DNA from: Rhodococcus sp. Z13
GTDB lineage: Bacteria > Actinomycetota > Actinomycetes > Mycobacteriales > Mycobacteriaceae
DNA: 64,000 bases
Direction: 5' to 3'
NCBI RefSeq assembly: GCF_025837095.1
Contig: NZ_CP107551.1
Location: 974,352 to 1,038,351 of the forward strand
The stretch's first letter is position 1. The number at the start of each line of letters is the position of its first letter. Under the pieces are notes generated by a model. It was not told the DNA's origin. It saw nothing but the letters and a program-made list of their open reading frames with translations, and did not search any database. The position numbers were made by a program, and so were the translations under genes. Positions 29,488 to 37,269 of this stretch are shown here, one piece after another.

Positions 29488-30648
29488 CTACAGGCCGAGC
29501 AGCTTGCTGATGATCTCGTTCATGATCTCGTTGGTGCCGCCGCCGATGCCGAGGACGCGGGCGTCGCGGAAGTGGCGCTCGACCTCGCTCTCACGCATCA
29601 GGCCGATACCACCGGCGAGCTGAACGGCCTCCATCACGGCGTGGTCGCACGCCTTGACGGCGTTGTTCTTCGCCATCGACGTCTCGAGCAGCATGCCCTC
29701 GCCGTTGACCCACCGCTCGGCGACCGAGCGGCAGAAGGTCTTCGCCGCGGTGATCTCCGTGGCCAGCTCGGCGAGGCGGTGCCGCACCACCTGGCGCTTG
29801 GACAGCGGTCGGCCCATCGTCTCGCGGGACTTGACCCACTCGACGGTCAGGTCGAAGCAGCGCTGCGCGGTCGCGACGGCCTGGAAGGCCAGTGACAGCC
29901 GCTCGCCCTGGAACTGCTGCGCGATCTGCGCGAAGGCCGTGTTCTCGGCGCCGACCAGGTTGCTCGCCGGCACCCGCACGTCGTCGTAGAACAGCTCGGC
30001 GGTGTCCGAGCACAGCCAGCCCATCTTGTCGAGCTTGCGTGAGACCGTGAAACCCGGTGTGTCGGTGGGGACGACGATCAGCGAGATACCGCCGGCACCG
30101 GCGTCGCCCGTGCGCACCGCGGTGGTGACGAAGTCGGCGCGGGTGCCCGAGGTGATGTAGAGCTTGGCGCCGTTGATGACGTACTCGTCGCCCTCGCGCC
30201 GCGCGGTGGTGCGGATGTTCGCGACGTCGGAGCCGCCGCTGGGCTCGGTGATCGCGAGCGAGGCGATCAGCCGGCCCTCGAGCGCCGGGCGGGCGAACCG
30301 GTCGATGAGGTCCTGGTTGCCCGAGGCGATGATGTGGGGCGTGGCGATGCCGTGGCTGAACAGCGCCGAGATCAGGCCCGACGAGCCACCGGCGAGGATG
30401 ATCTCCTCGAGGATCGCGAGCATGTCGAGGGCGTTGCCGCCCGACCCGCCGTGCTCCTCGGCGACGGAGGCGCCGAGCAGGCCCGCGTCCGCGGCCTTGC
30501 GGTGCAGTTCGCGCGGGATCTCACCGGCACGCTCCCACTCGTCGAGGTGGGGGACGATCTCCTTGCGGGTGAAGTCGGCGGCGAGCTGACGCAGCGCCTT
30601 CTGCTCGTCGGTGTCCCAGCGGATCGCTTCGGTGGTGGTCATGCTCAT
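29488..30648 (-). CDS. Acyl-CoA dehydrogenase
   Basis: A 386-residue FAD enzyme that introduces the alpha-beta double bond in acyl-CoA. Family features: IASLAITEPSGGSDVANIRTTA, split around the flavin contact residues TEPSGGSD near 135; KMGWLCSDTAELFYDDVRVPASNLVG near 215, with key residues DDVRVP; and the C-terminal VMEAVQLAGGIGLMRES and GTNEIMNEIISKLLGL. The expected catalytic glutamate region is the GGTNEIM segment or just before it. Its ATG overlaps the stop of the upstream enoyl-CoA hydratase gene (ATGA), so it is the third gene of a catabolic operon. Chain-length preference is unknown. Confidence 0.94.
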   Translation of the reverse strand: MSMTTTEAIRWDTDEQKALRQLAADFTRKEIVPHLDEWERAGEIPRELHRKAADAGLLGASVAEEHGGSGGNALDMLAILEEIILAGGSSGLISALFSHGIATPHIIASGNQDLIDRFARPALEGRLIASLAITEPSGGSDVANIRTTARREGDEYVINGAKLYITSGTRADFVTTAVRTGDAGAGGISLIVVPTDTPGFTVSRKLDKMGWLCSDTAELFYDDVRVPASNLVGAENTAFAQIAQQFQGERLSLAFQAVATAQRCFDLTVEWVKSRETMGRPLSKRQVVRHRLAELATEITAAKTFCRSVAERWVNGEGMLLETSMAKNNAVKACDHAVMEAVQLAGGIGLMRESEVERHFRDARVLGIGGGTNEIMNEIISKLLGL

Positions 30649-31439
30649 TCGCCCTTCCAGACGGGTTCGCGCTTCTGCATGAAGGCCATGACGCCTTCGA
30701 GGGTGTCGGCGCTGGTGGTCAGACGCGCGAGGGCCTTGTCGGTGAGTTCCCAGGCCTGGTCCTCGGCCGGGATGTTGCCGTCGATGATGCCGCGCGCGAC
30801 GGTCTTGCTGGCCTGCACGGCGAGCGGGGCACCCTTCGCGATGTCGGCGGCGAGGGCGAGGGCGGTGTCGAGGACCTCGGCCTGCGGCACCACGCGGTTG
30901 ACCAGACCCCAGCGCAGGGCGTCGGCCGCCGACATCGGCTTGCCGGTGAGGACGAGTTCCATCGCGACGGCGCGGGGGATGGCCTGGCCGATGCGGAAGA
31001 CGCCGCCGGCACCGGCGATCAGGCCGCGGTGCACCTCGGGCAGACCGAATTCGGCGGTCTCGGAGGCGACGACGAGATCGCTGGCGAGCGCGAGTTCGGT
31101 GCCGCCGCCGAGTGCGGTGCCGTTGACCGCGGCCACGACCGGCTTGGAGATGTGGTGCTTGACGACGCCGGCGAAGCCCCAGTGGGCGGTCTCGGGCGGG
31201 GTGACCCCGTCCGGTCCCTTGGTGCCGAGGGCCTTCAGGTCGGCGCCGCCGCAGAAGACGGCATCGCCGGCGCCGGTGAGGACCACGACGCGCACGTCCT
31301 TCTCGGCCTCGGCCCGCTCCCAGGCCTCACCGAGGGCCTGGTGCACGTCGGCGTTGATGCTGTTGGCGGCCTTCGGGCGGTTGATGGTGACGAGCAGGAC
31401 GTGCTCGCGCTGTTCGACGAGAACGACGGGTTCGCTCAC
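30645..31439 (-). CDS. Enoyl-CoA hydratase/isomerase (crotonase family)
   Basis: A 264-residue crotonase-fold enzyme that hydrates 2-enoyl-CoA, the step after the acyl-CoA dehydrogenase encoded downstream. The oxyanion-hole segment is AVFCGGADLKAL near 65, followed by AAVNGTALGGGTELALASD, which carries the first catalytic glutamate, and FGLPEVHRGLIAGAGG, which carries the second. Both catalytic glutamates are therefore kept, so hydratase activity is likely. It overlaps the thiolase-like gene upstream and the dehydrogenase downstream by 4 bp each, giving a fully coupled three-gene operon. Confidence 0.95.
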   Translation of the reverse strand: MSEPVVLVEQREHVLLVTINRPKAANSINADVHQALGEAWERAEAEKDVRVVVLTGAGDAVFCGGADLKALGTKGPDGVTPPETAHWGFAGVVKHHISKPVVAAVNGTALGGGTELALASDLVVASETAEFGLPEVHRGLIAGAGGVFRIGQAIPRAVAMELVLTGKPMSAADALRWGLVNRVVPQAEVLDTALALAADIAKGAPLAVQASKTVARGIIDGNIPAEDQAWELTDKALARLTTSADTLEGVMAFMQKREPVWKGE

Positions 31440-32938
31440 GACTGGGACTCCTGTTCGATGCGGGTAACGGTGAGGTGACCGCCGTTGTCGGTGACGTGCA
31501 GGTCCTCGCCGACGATGTCGGCTCCGGCGGCGAGGATCGCGGCGCCGGCGGCGTCGGTCTGGCCGGAGACGCGGCGACCGTCCGGGGTCAGACCCACGAG
31601 GAAGCCGATCGACGGGTTGCCGTCACGGCCGTATTCGGCGGTGGCGGTGACGATCCGGACCTCGCCGCTGTAATCGGTGGCGGTCTCGGGGGCGGACGGC
31701 TCGAGCAGGACGTGCTCGGGGTCGCCGACGTAGCCGTCGGTGTGCGGGGCGCAGCCGAGCACCACGACGTGCTGGTAGGTGAGGTAGCCGCCGTTGCCGT
31801 GCACGAGAGCGAGCTCGCCGTCCTCGCGCAGCCGCTTGGCCACCGCGACGATCGAGTGCAGCGTGTAGCTGTTGAGTGGGCCGCCGAAGAAGGAGTGGCC
31901 GCCGGTCACCGACGGGACGGTGTCGCGGGGGAGGCCGAGCTGTTCGATCAGCAGCTTGGGTACCACCGGGAAGCAGCTGTAGGCGTCGATGATGTCGAAG
32001 TCGGAGGGCCGCAGGTCGGTGGCGGACAGGGTGCGGCGCAGCGCGTCGTCGAGGGCGGCGGACCGGCCGAAGTCACCGCGGGCGAGGACGTCGCCCGGTT
32101 CGGTCGCGCCCGCGCCGCCCCACACGTAGAGCAGCTTCTCCTCGGCGACACCCAGTTCGCGGGCGACGGCGAGGGAGGTGACGACCACGGCGGCGGCCTG
32201 GTCGACGAACGGCATCGCGTTGAGCATCAGCGGGTACGCCTCGGTGACGAGACGGTTCTTGCCGCCGATGGTGCGGATCTCCTCGGCGGTGTGCCGTTCG
32301 GGGTTCCAGGACGCCGGGTTCTCCGCCGCGAACTCGGAGAACGCCGCGTACAGATTCGACGACCATTCGAGCGACTTCTCGCGCGAGTGCCCGAGATCGT
32401 GGCTGAGCCGGTTCTCGAACAGTGGGTACACGCGGGTGGGAACGATCATCCCGGCGCGCTGCATGGCGGGGCTGCCGAGATCGTCGGTGCCGATGGGGGC
32501 GGGTCCGCCGGGTGCGGTGGTCCAGCCGAGGGTGGCCGGGTCGGTCCCCGACTTGTACGCGTTGGTGGCCGAGGCCTGGGCCTCACCGCCGACGAGCAGC
32601 GCGACCGAGGTGGTCCCGGTGGCGATGTCGTGGCCGATGCGGTCGAGGAGCGCCGCCGGCCAGTGGCCGCCGATGGGCGTGGTCGAGGTGTGCTCGGGCT
32701 TCGCACCGAGACGCTCGGCCAGCAGGCCCGGCAGATCGTCGTAGTTCCAGCTCGCGGTCTTGATCGCGTGGATCGTGTCGATCCGCGAGGCGAGGTCGAC
32801 GCCGGCGTCGGCGAGCGCGGCGCGGGTGGCGTCGTGGATGAGATCGAGCGGTTCACGCGGGTCGGCGGGGGCACCGGCGCGGCCGGAGCGCAGGTCGCCG
32901 ACGCCGATGACGACGGGAACCCGGGTGGGGTCGGTCAT
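31436..32938 (-). CDS. Thiolase-like protein (acetyl-CoA acetyltransferase family), probably without the nucleophilic cysteine
   Basis: A 500-residue thiolase-superfamily protein, first gene of the operon with enoyl-CoA hydratase and acyl-CoA dehydrogenase. Thiolase-like segments include VPVVIGVGDLRSG at the start, the late GGHSFFGGPLNSYTLHSIV and HGNGGYLTYQHVVVLG. At the place where a thiolase would have its nucleophilic cysteine (around STTPIGGHWPAALLDRIG, residues about 86-100) there is none; a histidine and tryptophan stand there. The branch is common in actinobacteria and is annotated as acetyl-CoA acetyltransferase, but its chemistry may differ. A TetR-type operator and a divergent tetR gene lie upstream. 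Confidence 0.87.
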   Translation of the reverse strand: MTDPTRVPVVIGVGDLRSGRAGAPADPREPLDLIHDATRAALADAGVDLASRIDTIHAIKTASWNYDDLPGLLAERLGAKPEHTSTTPIGGHWPAALLDRIGHDIATGTTSVALLVGGEAQASATNAYKSGTDPATLGWTTAPGGPAPIGTDDLGSPAMQRAGMIVPTRVYPLFENRLSHDLGHSREKSLEWSSNLYAAFSEFAAENPASWNPERHTAEEIRTIGGKNRLVTEAYPLMLNAMPFVDQAAAVVVTSLAVARELGVAEEKLLYVWGGAGATEPGDVLARGDFGRSAALDDALRRTLSATDLRPSDFDIIDAYSCFPVVPKLLIEQLGLPRDTVPSVTGGHSFFGGPLNSYTLHSIVAVAKRLREDGELALVHGNGGYLTYQHVVVLGCAPHTDGYVGDPEHVLLEPSAPETATDYSGEVRIVTATAEYGRDGNPSIGFLVGLTPDGRRVSGQTDAAGAAILAAGADIVGEDLHVTDNGGHLTVTRIEQESQS

Positions 32939-32986
32939 GGCGTTCCTTCGGTCGTGCTCTGGAAGAGGAGGACGGCGCCAGCTTAA

Positions 32987-33007
32987 TACGGACTATTTCA
33001 GTCTGTA
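32987..33007. promoter_or_regulatory. Candidate TetR operator between the beta-oxidation operon and tetR
   Basis: A 21-bp imperfect dyad, TACGGACT at 32987-32994 and AGTCTGTA at 33000-33007, in an AT-rich patch of the 101-bp divergent intergenic region. Placement suits repression of both the thiolase operon and the tetR gene. Confidence 0.6.
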
Positions 33008-33039
33008 AATCGGTGGGTGGTCTGGCACACTTGCCACAC

Positions 33040-33687
33040 GTGACCGAACAACCCGCCCCGCGCCGTCGCGGACGACCCCGCGACGCCGACCTCGAGGACC
33101 GCGTGTTCGACGCCGTGATCGAGGTCTACTCCGAGACGAGCTGGCGTGGTTTCACGCTCGACGCGGTGGGGCGACGCGCACGAGTGGGCCGCGCCGCGCT
33201 CTACCGCCGTTGGACGAGCAAGGACGACCTGCTGGTCCAGGCCCTGGAGGCCCGCAGCCCCCTGCCCGTCCCCATCGACACCGGCGCACTGCGCTCCGAC
33301 CTCGTCGAACTCGCCCGCCAGCTGCTGCGCGGCTACCGCACCACCCCCGGTCTCGTCAGCCTGCGCGTGGCCCTCGACGCCCGCGCCAACCCCGAACTGC
33401 TGGCCCGTCTGACCCTCACCCTCAACCGCAGCCGCCTGCTCGCGGCCCGCACGATCGTGCACCGCGCCGTCGAACGCGGCGAACTCCCGGCCGACACCTC
33501 CGCGACGCTGCTGCTCGAGATGGTCACCGGTGCCGTGCTCAGTCACGCCCTGTTCGCCCTCGCCACGCCCGACGAGAAGGAGGACGACGAGTACGCCGAG
33601 ATCGTCGTGGACGCGACGATCCGCGCACTGCGCGCCGACAGGCACGCCGATCGGATGCCGGAAGGGACACGTTCGCGGCGGTCGTGA
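33040..33687 (+). CDS. TetR-family regulator of the adjacent acyl-CoA operon
   Basis: A 215-residue repressor. The N-terminal HTH is at about 14-62 (RVFDAVIEVYSETSWRGFTL, AVGRRARVGRAALYRRWTSKDDLL), followed by a helical ligand domain of the TetR C-terminal type. I start it at GTG 33040, which follows a palindrome-bearing promoter region closely and has no clear ribosome site; the in-frame codon at 33013 would overlap the promoter. It is divergent from the thiolase-hydratase-dehydrogenase operon with a likely operator between, so it probably senses an acyl-CoA or pathway intermediate and controls that operon and itself. Confidence 0.92.
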   Translation: MTEQPAPRRRGRPRDADLEDRVFDAVIEVYSETSWRGFTLDAVGRRARVGRAALYRRWTSKDDLLVQALEARSPLPVPIDTGALRSDLVELARQLLRGYRTTPGLVSLRVALDARANPELLARLTLTLNRSRLLAARTIVHRAVERGELPADTSATLLLEMVTGAVLSHALFALATPDEKEDDEYAEIVVDATIRALRADRHADRMPEGTRSRRS

Positions 33688-33802
33688 CCGAATCGCGATG
33701 CTGCCCGCACCGCCGGCGCGGCTGATTCGGGCCGCTCGGACGCGGTTTCCGGGATAGCCTGGATGCCGATACCTGCAGGTGGACAGTGACTGGAGACCGG
33801 TG

Positions 33803-34285
33803 ATGGATCTGCAAGCGGTCGGGGAGATCACGCGGTTGAAATACCGATACGCGCGCACGCTCGACACCAAGGCGTGGCGCGAACTCGCAGACACCCTCAC
33901 CCCGGACGTCAACGCCGTGTACGGCGAATATCTCAGTTTCGAATCGCGCGACGCCTTCATCGGTTTCCTGGAGAACACACTCGGCACGCGTCTGATCACG
34001 GAGCACACCTGCAGTCATCCCGAGATCGACATCGCCGAGGACGGCCGCACCGCCACCGGAGTGTGGCTGCTGTCCGACACCGTGATCGTCCCGGAGGACG
34101 GCATGGTGCTGCGCGGATCGGCCTACTACCACGACCGGTACCGCCTCTGCGAGGACGGCTGCTGGCGCATCAGCGAGACCAGCTACCAACGCAATTGGGA
34201 GACCGTCACCCGCATGGGCGAGCCGACGTCGGTGACGTTGACCACCAACCGCTGGGGACTGCTGCAGCAGCCGCGGGCGTCGTGA
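33803..34285 (+). CDS. SnoaL-like (NTF2-fold) protein
   Basis: A 160-residue protein with a cone-shaped NTF2 fold. It resembles the SnoaL_4 group: an N-terminal helix pair (AVGEITRLKYRYARTLDTKAW, key residues RYxRxLDTKxW), TLTPDVNAVYGEYL, then TEHTCSHPEIDIAEDGRTATGVW and the typical final RYRLCEDGCWRISETSYQR. Histidine and aspartate candidates for a dehydratase- or cyclase-like pocket are present (TEHTCSHPEID). Members include bile-acid 7-alpha-dehydratase and polyketide cyclases; no substrate can be assigned. ATG 33803 follows CTGGAGACC. It is followed by the VOC gene after 16 bp, probably one operon. Confidence 0.88.
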   Translation: MDLQAVGEITRLKYRYARTLDTKAWRELADTLTPDVNAVYGEYLSFESRDAFIGFLENTLGTRLITEHTCSHPEIDIAEDGRTATGVWLLSDTVIVPEDGMVLRGSAYYHDRYRLCEDGCWRISETSYQRNWETVTRMGEPTSVTLTTNRWGLLQQPRAS

Positions 34286-34301
34286 CGGGAAGGAGGTCTC
34301 C

Positions 34302-34775
34302 GTGACGGAGAACGGTTTCGCGGGTGCCACGACCGGGGGCACCGCCACCGAGGGTGCGGGCGAGTTCCCCCGGCCGGGTGCGCTCCCGTATCTCACCGTG
34401 CCCAAGGCCCACGAGGCCATCGAGTGGTACACGCGGGTCTTCGGGGCCTCGCTGGCGGCCGAGCCCGTGATGATGGACGACGGCCGGGTGGGGCACGCCG
34501 AACTCCGGTTCCCGACCGGGATGATCTACCTCGCAGACGAATTCCCCGAACTCGGTCTCACCTCGCCCGGGGAGGGAGCCGTGTCGGTGAGCCTCATGCT
34601 CGAGGTGTCCGACACCGATGCGGTGCTCGCCCGGGCCCGGCTCGCCGGGGGCTCGGTGGAGCGGTGGATCAACGAGAGCCGCGGGCACCGCAACGCGACC
34701 CTGCTCGACCCCTTCGGGCACCGGTGGATGCTCGTCGGCCCGCTCACCGGCAAGCTTCCCCCTCCCCGGAATTGA
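34302..34775 (+). CDS. VOC-superfamily (glyoxalase/PhnB-like) protein
   Basis: A 157-residue vicinal-oxygen-chelate protein. The PhnB-like pattern is LPYLTVPKAHEAIEWYTRVFG near 28, kept here as YLxVxxAxxAIxWYxxxFGA, with GHAELRFPTGMIYLADEFPE in the middle and LLDPFGHRWMLVG at the end. The histidine and glutamate positions of the metal site are partly recognisable (GHAEL, GHRW). Start GTG 34302 has the strong AAGGAGG at 34289-34295. The first 25 residues are low-complexity Gly/Ala/Thr. It shares an operon with the SnoaL-like gene. The reaction is unknown. Confidence 0.9.
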   Translation: MTENGFAGATTGGTATEGAGEFPRPGALPYLTVPKAHEAIEWYTRVFGASLAAEPVMMDDGRVGHAELRFPTGMIYLADEFPELGLTSPGEGAVSVSLMLEVSDTDAVLARARLAGGSVERWINESRGHRNATLLDPFGHRWMLVGPLTGKLPPPRN

Positions 34776-34821
34776 CGCCGCTCCGGAATCGAGACCGCCC
34801 GGAGATGGGTAACCTGCGGCG

Positions 34822-35493
34822 ATGAGCGACATCCCGCCCCGCAGCGAGTTCCCCGACGTCCGCGCCCGGATCCGGGCCCTGCCCGGCTCGACGGCGACCC
34901 CGCCGCCACTCGAACCCGAACCGACGCCGCAGCAGCTGTTCCTGCGCTGGCTCACCGACGCGACCGAGGCCGGGATCGTCGAACCGCACGCGGCGACGTT
35001 GTCCACCGTCGACCCCGACGGGACACCCGATGCCCGCACCCTGCTGATCAAGGACGTCACCGACGACGGCTGGTGGTTCTCCGGCGACGACCGCTCCCCG
35101 AAGGGACGCCAGCTCGGGATCACCCCTGCGGCGGCGCTGACCGTGTACTGGCGCGAACTCGGCCGACAGGTGCGGGTGCGCGGTCCCGTCCACGTCGGGT
35201 CGCCGGAACTGTGCGCCCGCGACTTCCGGGAACGCTCCGTCCTCGCCCGGGCCGTCGCCTCCACCGGCCGGCAGAGCGAGGTGCTCGCCGACCCCGCCGA
35301 GTACGACCGGCTCGTCGCCGAGCAGCTCGCCCTCCTCGACGCCGACCCCGAGCGGGTGTCCTCGCACTGGCGCGCCTGGTGCGTGGCGGCCGGGACCGTC
35401 GAGTTCTGGCAGGCCGATCCCGGACGACGGCATCTGCGGCTGCGCTACCGGCGCACCGGCGACGGCTGGTCGCGCGAGGAACTCCACCCGTGA
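34822..35493 (+). CDS. Pyridoxamine 5'-phosphate oxidase family protein
   Basis: A 223-residue FMN-binding split-barrel protein of the PNPOx type. Typical parts are HAATLSTVDPDGTPDARTLLIKDV near 55 (key residues ATVxxxGxPxxRxxLLK), GWWFSGDDRSPKGRQL, ALTVYWRELGRQVRVRGPV and the C-terminal VEFWQADPGRRHLRLRYRR...W. The usual C-terminal RLHDR signature is changed to RRHLR, so true pyridoxine-phosphate oxidase activity is likely but not certain. Start ATG 34822 follows a weak site. The gene sits between the VOC gene and the hydroxyisobutyryl-CoA hydrolase-like gene on the same strand. Confidence 0.85.
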   Translation: MSDIPPRSEFPDVRARIRALPGSTATPPPLEPEPTPQQLFLRWLTDATEAGIVEPHAATLSTVDPDGTPDARTLLIKDVTDDGWWFSGDDRSPKGRQLGITPAAALTVYWRELGRQVRVRGPVHVGSPELCARDFRERSVLARAVASTGRQSEVLADPAEYDRLVAEQLALLDADPERVSSHWRAWCVAAGTVEFWQADPGRRHLRLRYRRTGDGWSREELHP

Positions 35494-35544
35494 CGCGTGT
35501 CGCCGATCCCGGTGTCGTCCCGGGTGACCGGTAGGCTCCCGCCC

Positions 35545-36588
35545 GTGAACGAGTCCAACATCCGCACACGCGTCGCCAACGGTGTCGGCGAAGTGCAACT
35601 CGACCGGGCGGGCGCCCTCAACGCCCTCGACCGGCCGATGATCCGTGCCGTCCATGCGGCGCTGCTCGAATGGCGCGACGACCCGGCGGTCACCGCCGTC
35701 CTCGTCACCAGCACCTCCGACCGCGCGTTCTGCGCCGGCGGCGATGTCAAACCGGTACGGGAGGCGGCCCTCGCGGGCGATTTCGACGCGGTCCGGGAGG
35801 CCTTCGCCGACGAGTACCGGCTCGACGAGCTCGTTGCCGGCTATCCCAAGCCCTATCTGGCCGTCCTCGATGGCGTCACCATGGGCGGCGGCCTCGGTAT
35901 CTCGGTGCACGGCGCGGTGCGGGTGACCACCGAACGGACCACGATGGCCATGCCCGAGACCGCCATCGGGTTCGTTCCCGACGTCGGCTCGAGTCACTTC
36001 CTGCCGCGGCTGCGCGGCACCACCGCCCGCTGCGACGCCGTCGGCATGTACCTCGGCCTCACCGGCAGCCGGATCGACGCGGGCGACGCCCTCGCCGTCG
36101 GCCTGGCCACCCACTACGTGCCCAGCGCCCGCATCGGCGAGTTCGCCGACCGGGTCCGCTCCGGGCACTGGCGCGACGCCCTCGACGAGTTCGTCGAACC
36201 TGCGCCGGAATCGACTCTGGCGCAACGCTTCACCGACATCGAGAAGGTCTTCGGCGATGGCACGGTGCTCGAGATGGTCGCGCGCCTCGACCGGCTCGAC
36301 GACATCGACCCCGAGTGGGCCGAACGCACCCGCACCACCCTCCGGTCGCTGTCGCCGACGAGCGTGTGGGCGACGGCCGAACTGCTGCGCCGCGGCGCCG
36401 AGAGCACGATCGAGGAGTGCTTCGCCCGCGAACTCGACGTCGCCGTACGGGTCGCGGCGACACCGGATTTCGCGGAGGGTGTGCGCGCCGTGCTCGTCGA
36501 CAAGACCCGCGACCCGCAGTGGTCGCCGGCGACCCTCGACGAGGTGGACCCGGAGATGATCTCCGGGTTGTTCGGCGACGGCTCCTAG
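35545..36588 (+). CDS. 3-hydroxyisobutyryl-CoA hydrolase-type crotonase
   Basis: A 347-residue crotonase-family protein of the longer HIBCH type (valine catabolism thioesterase). Features: RAGALNALDRPMIRAV, the oxyanion segment FCAGGDVKPVREAAL, then AVLDGVTMGGGLGISVHG and MPETAIGFVPDVGSSHFLPRL, whose Glu-Thr and Asp-Val-Gly residues are diagnostic. The C-terminal half (DIEKVFGDGTVLEMVARL, LKSLSP-like RSLSPTSVWATAELLRRG) is also HIBCH-like. I chose GTG 35545; an in-frame start at 35497 is less likely because it overlaps the upstream coding end. Its stop overlaps by 4 bp the stop of a convergent gene of unknown function. Confidence 0.9.
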   Translation: MNESNIRTRVANGVGEVQLDRAGALNALDRPMIRAVHAALLEWRDDPAVTAVLVTSTSDRAFCAGGDVKPVREAALAGDFDAVREAFADEYRLDELVAGYPKPYLAVLDGVTMGGGLGISVHGAVRVTTERTTMAMPETAIGFVPDVGSSHFLPRLRGTTARCDAVGMYLGLTGSRIDAGDALAVGLATHYVPSARIGEFADRVRSGHWRDALDEFVEPAPESTLAQRFTDIEKVFGDGTVLEMVARLDRLDDIDPEWAERTRTTLRSLSPTSVWATAELLRRGAESTIEECFARELDVAVRVAATPDFAEGVRAVLVDKTRDPQWSPATLDEVDPEMISGLFGDGS

Positions 36589-37166
36589 CGGGCGTACCGC
36601 TGCGGCGACTGCAGATCCACCACGATCGGCTGCCCGCCGAGGGTCGCGTGGATCTCGGGCTTCTCGAGGCCGCCGGCCAGCAGGTACTCGCCGAGCAGTG
36701 CGAGCAGCTCGTCGTTGTCGACCGTCGGGTCGCCGTGCGCCCCGCCGCTGCGCGCTCCCCGCGCGGTCAGTTCGTTGTGGGCCAGGCGCGCCGCGATCCG
36801 CACCGAGGCCACCCCCATCGAATTGCGCCGCGAGGGCGTCGGGCCGGTCGTGGTGTCGAGACCCTCGGTCGTGCCGGGTGCGCTGACGGAGCCGTTCGTG
36901 CCGGTGCTGGTCACCAGTGTCGTTCCTTCCTCGGAATCGCCGGCGCCCACCCCGCCGGCCGGGTCACCTTCGATCGACGGAGCGTCCCCCACGCTCGTCC
37001 GGTGCGTTCCGGGATCCGGGGTGGTCAACGGGGTACTGCTCGGAAGCGGAGTGCTCGGCAACGGGTAGACGAAGGCACCCGAACGCTTCGGCCGTCCGGA
37101 GCACGCTGCCCCGCCCGTCCCGCCGGACACTCCCTCACCGGCCGCGGCCGATACGTCGTCGTTCAT
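36585..37166 (-). CDS. Protein of unknown function with a disordered N-terminal half
   Basis: A 193-residue protein I do not recognise. Residues about 1-115 are rich in Gly, Ser, Thr, Pro and Ala and look disordered (EGVSGGTGGAACSGRPKRSG, TPLPSSTPLTTPDPG). From about 115 there is a more ordered part (RNSMGVASVRIAARLAHNEL) and a C-terminal helix-turn pattern, DNDELLALLGEYLLAGGLE, followed by HATLGGQPIVVDL. ATG 37166 has AGGAG at 37175-37179 on the minus strand, well spaced; the frame is open 26 codons further. No signal peptide or helix for membrane insertion. It is convergent with the hydrolase gene and lies downstream of prfC. Confidence 0.65.
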   Translation of the reverse strand: MNDDVSAAAGEGVSGGTGGAACSGRPKRSGAFVYPLPSTPLPSSTPLTTPDPGTHRTSVGDAPSIEGDPAGGVGAGDSEEGTTLVTSTGTNGSVSAPGTTEGLDTTTGPTPSRRNSMGVASVRIAARLAHNELTARGARSGGAHGDPTVDNDELLALLGEYLLAGGLEKPEIHATLGGQPIVVDLQSPQRYAR

Positions 37167-37269
37167 CGACAAAGCTCCTGATTCCCCCCGATACGCCGGA
37201 TCGACGGAAAGGAAAGTATCAGTAAAATCCGCTGGATGCACCACCCGGACGGCCCCTGCGGGACCGGGC

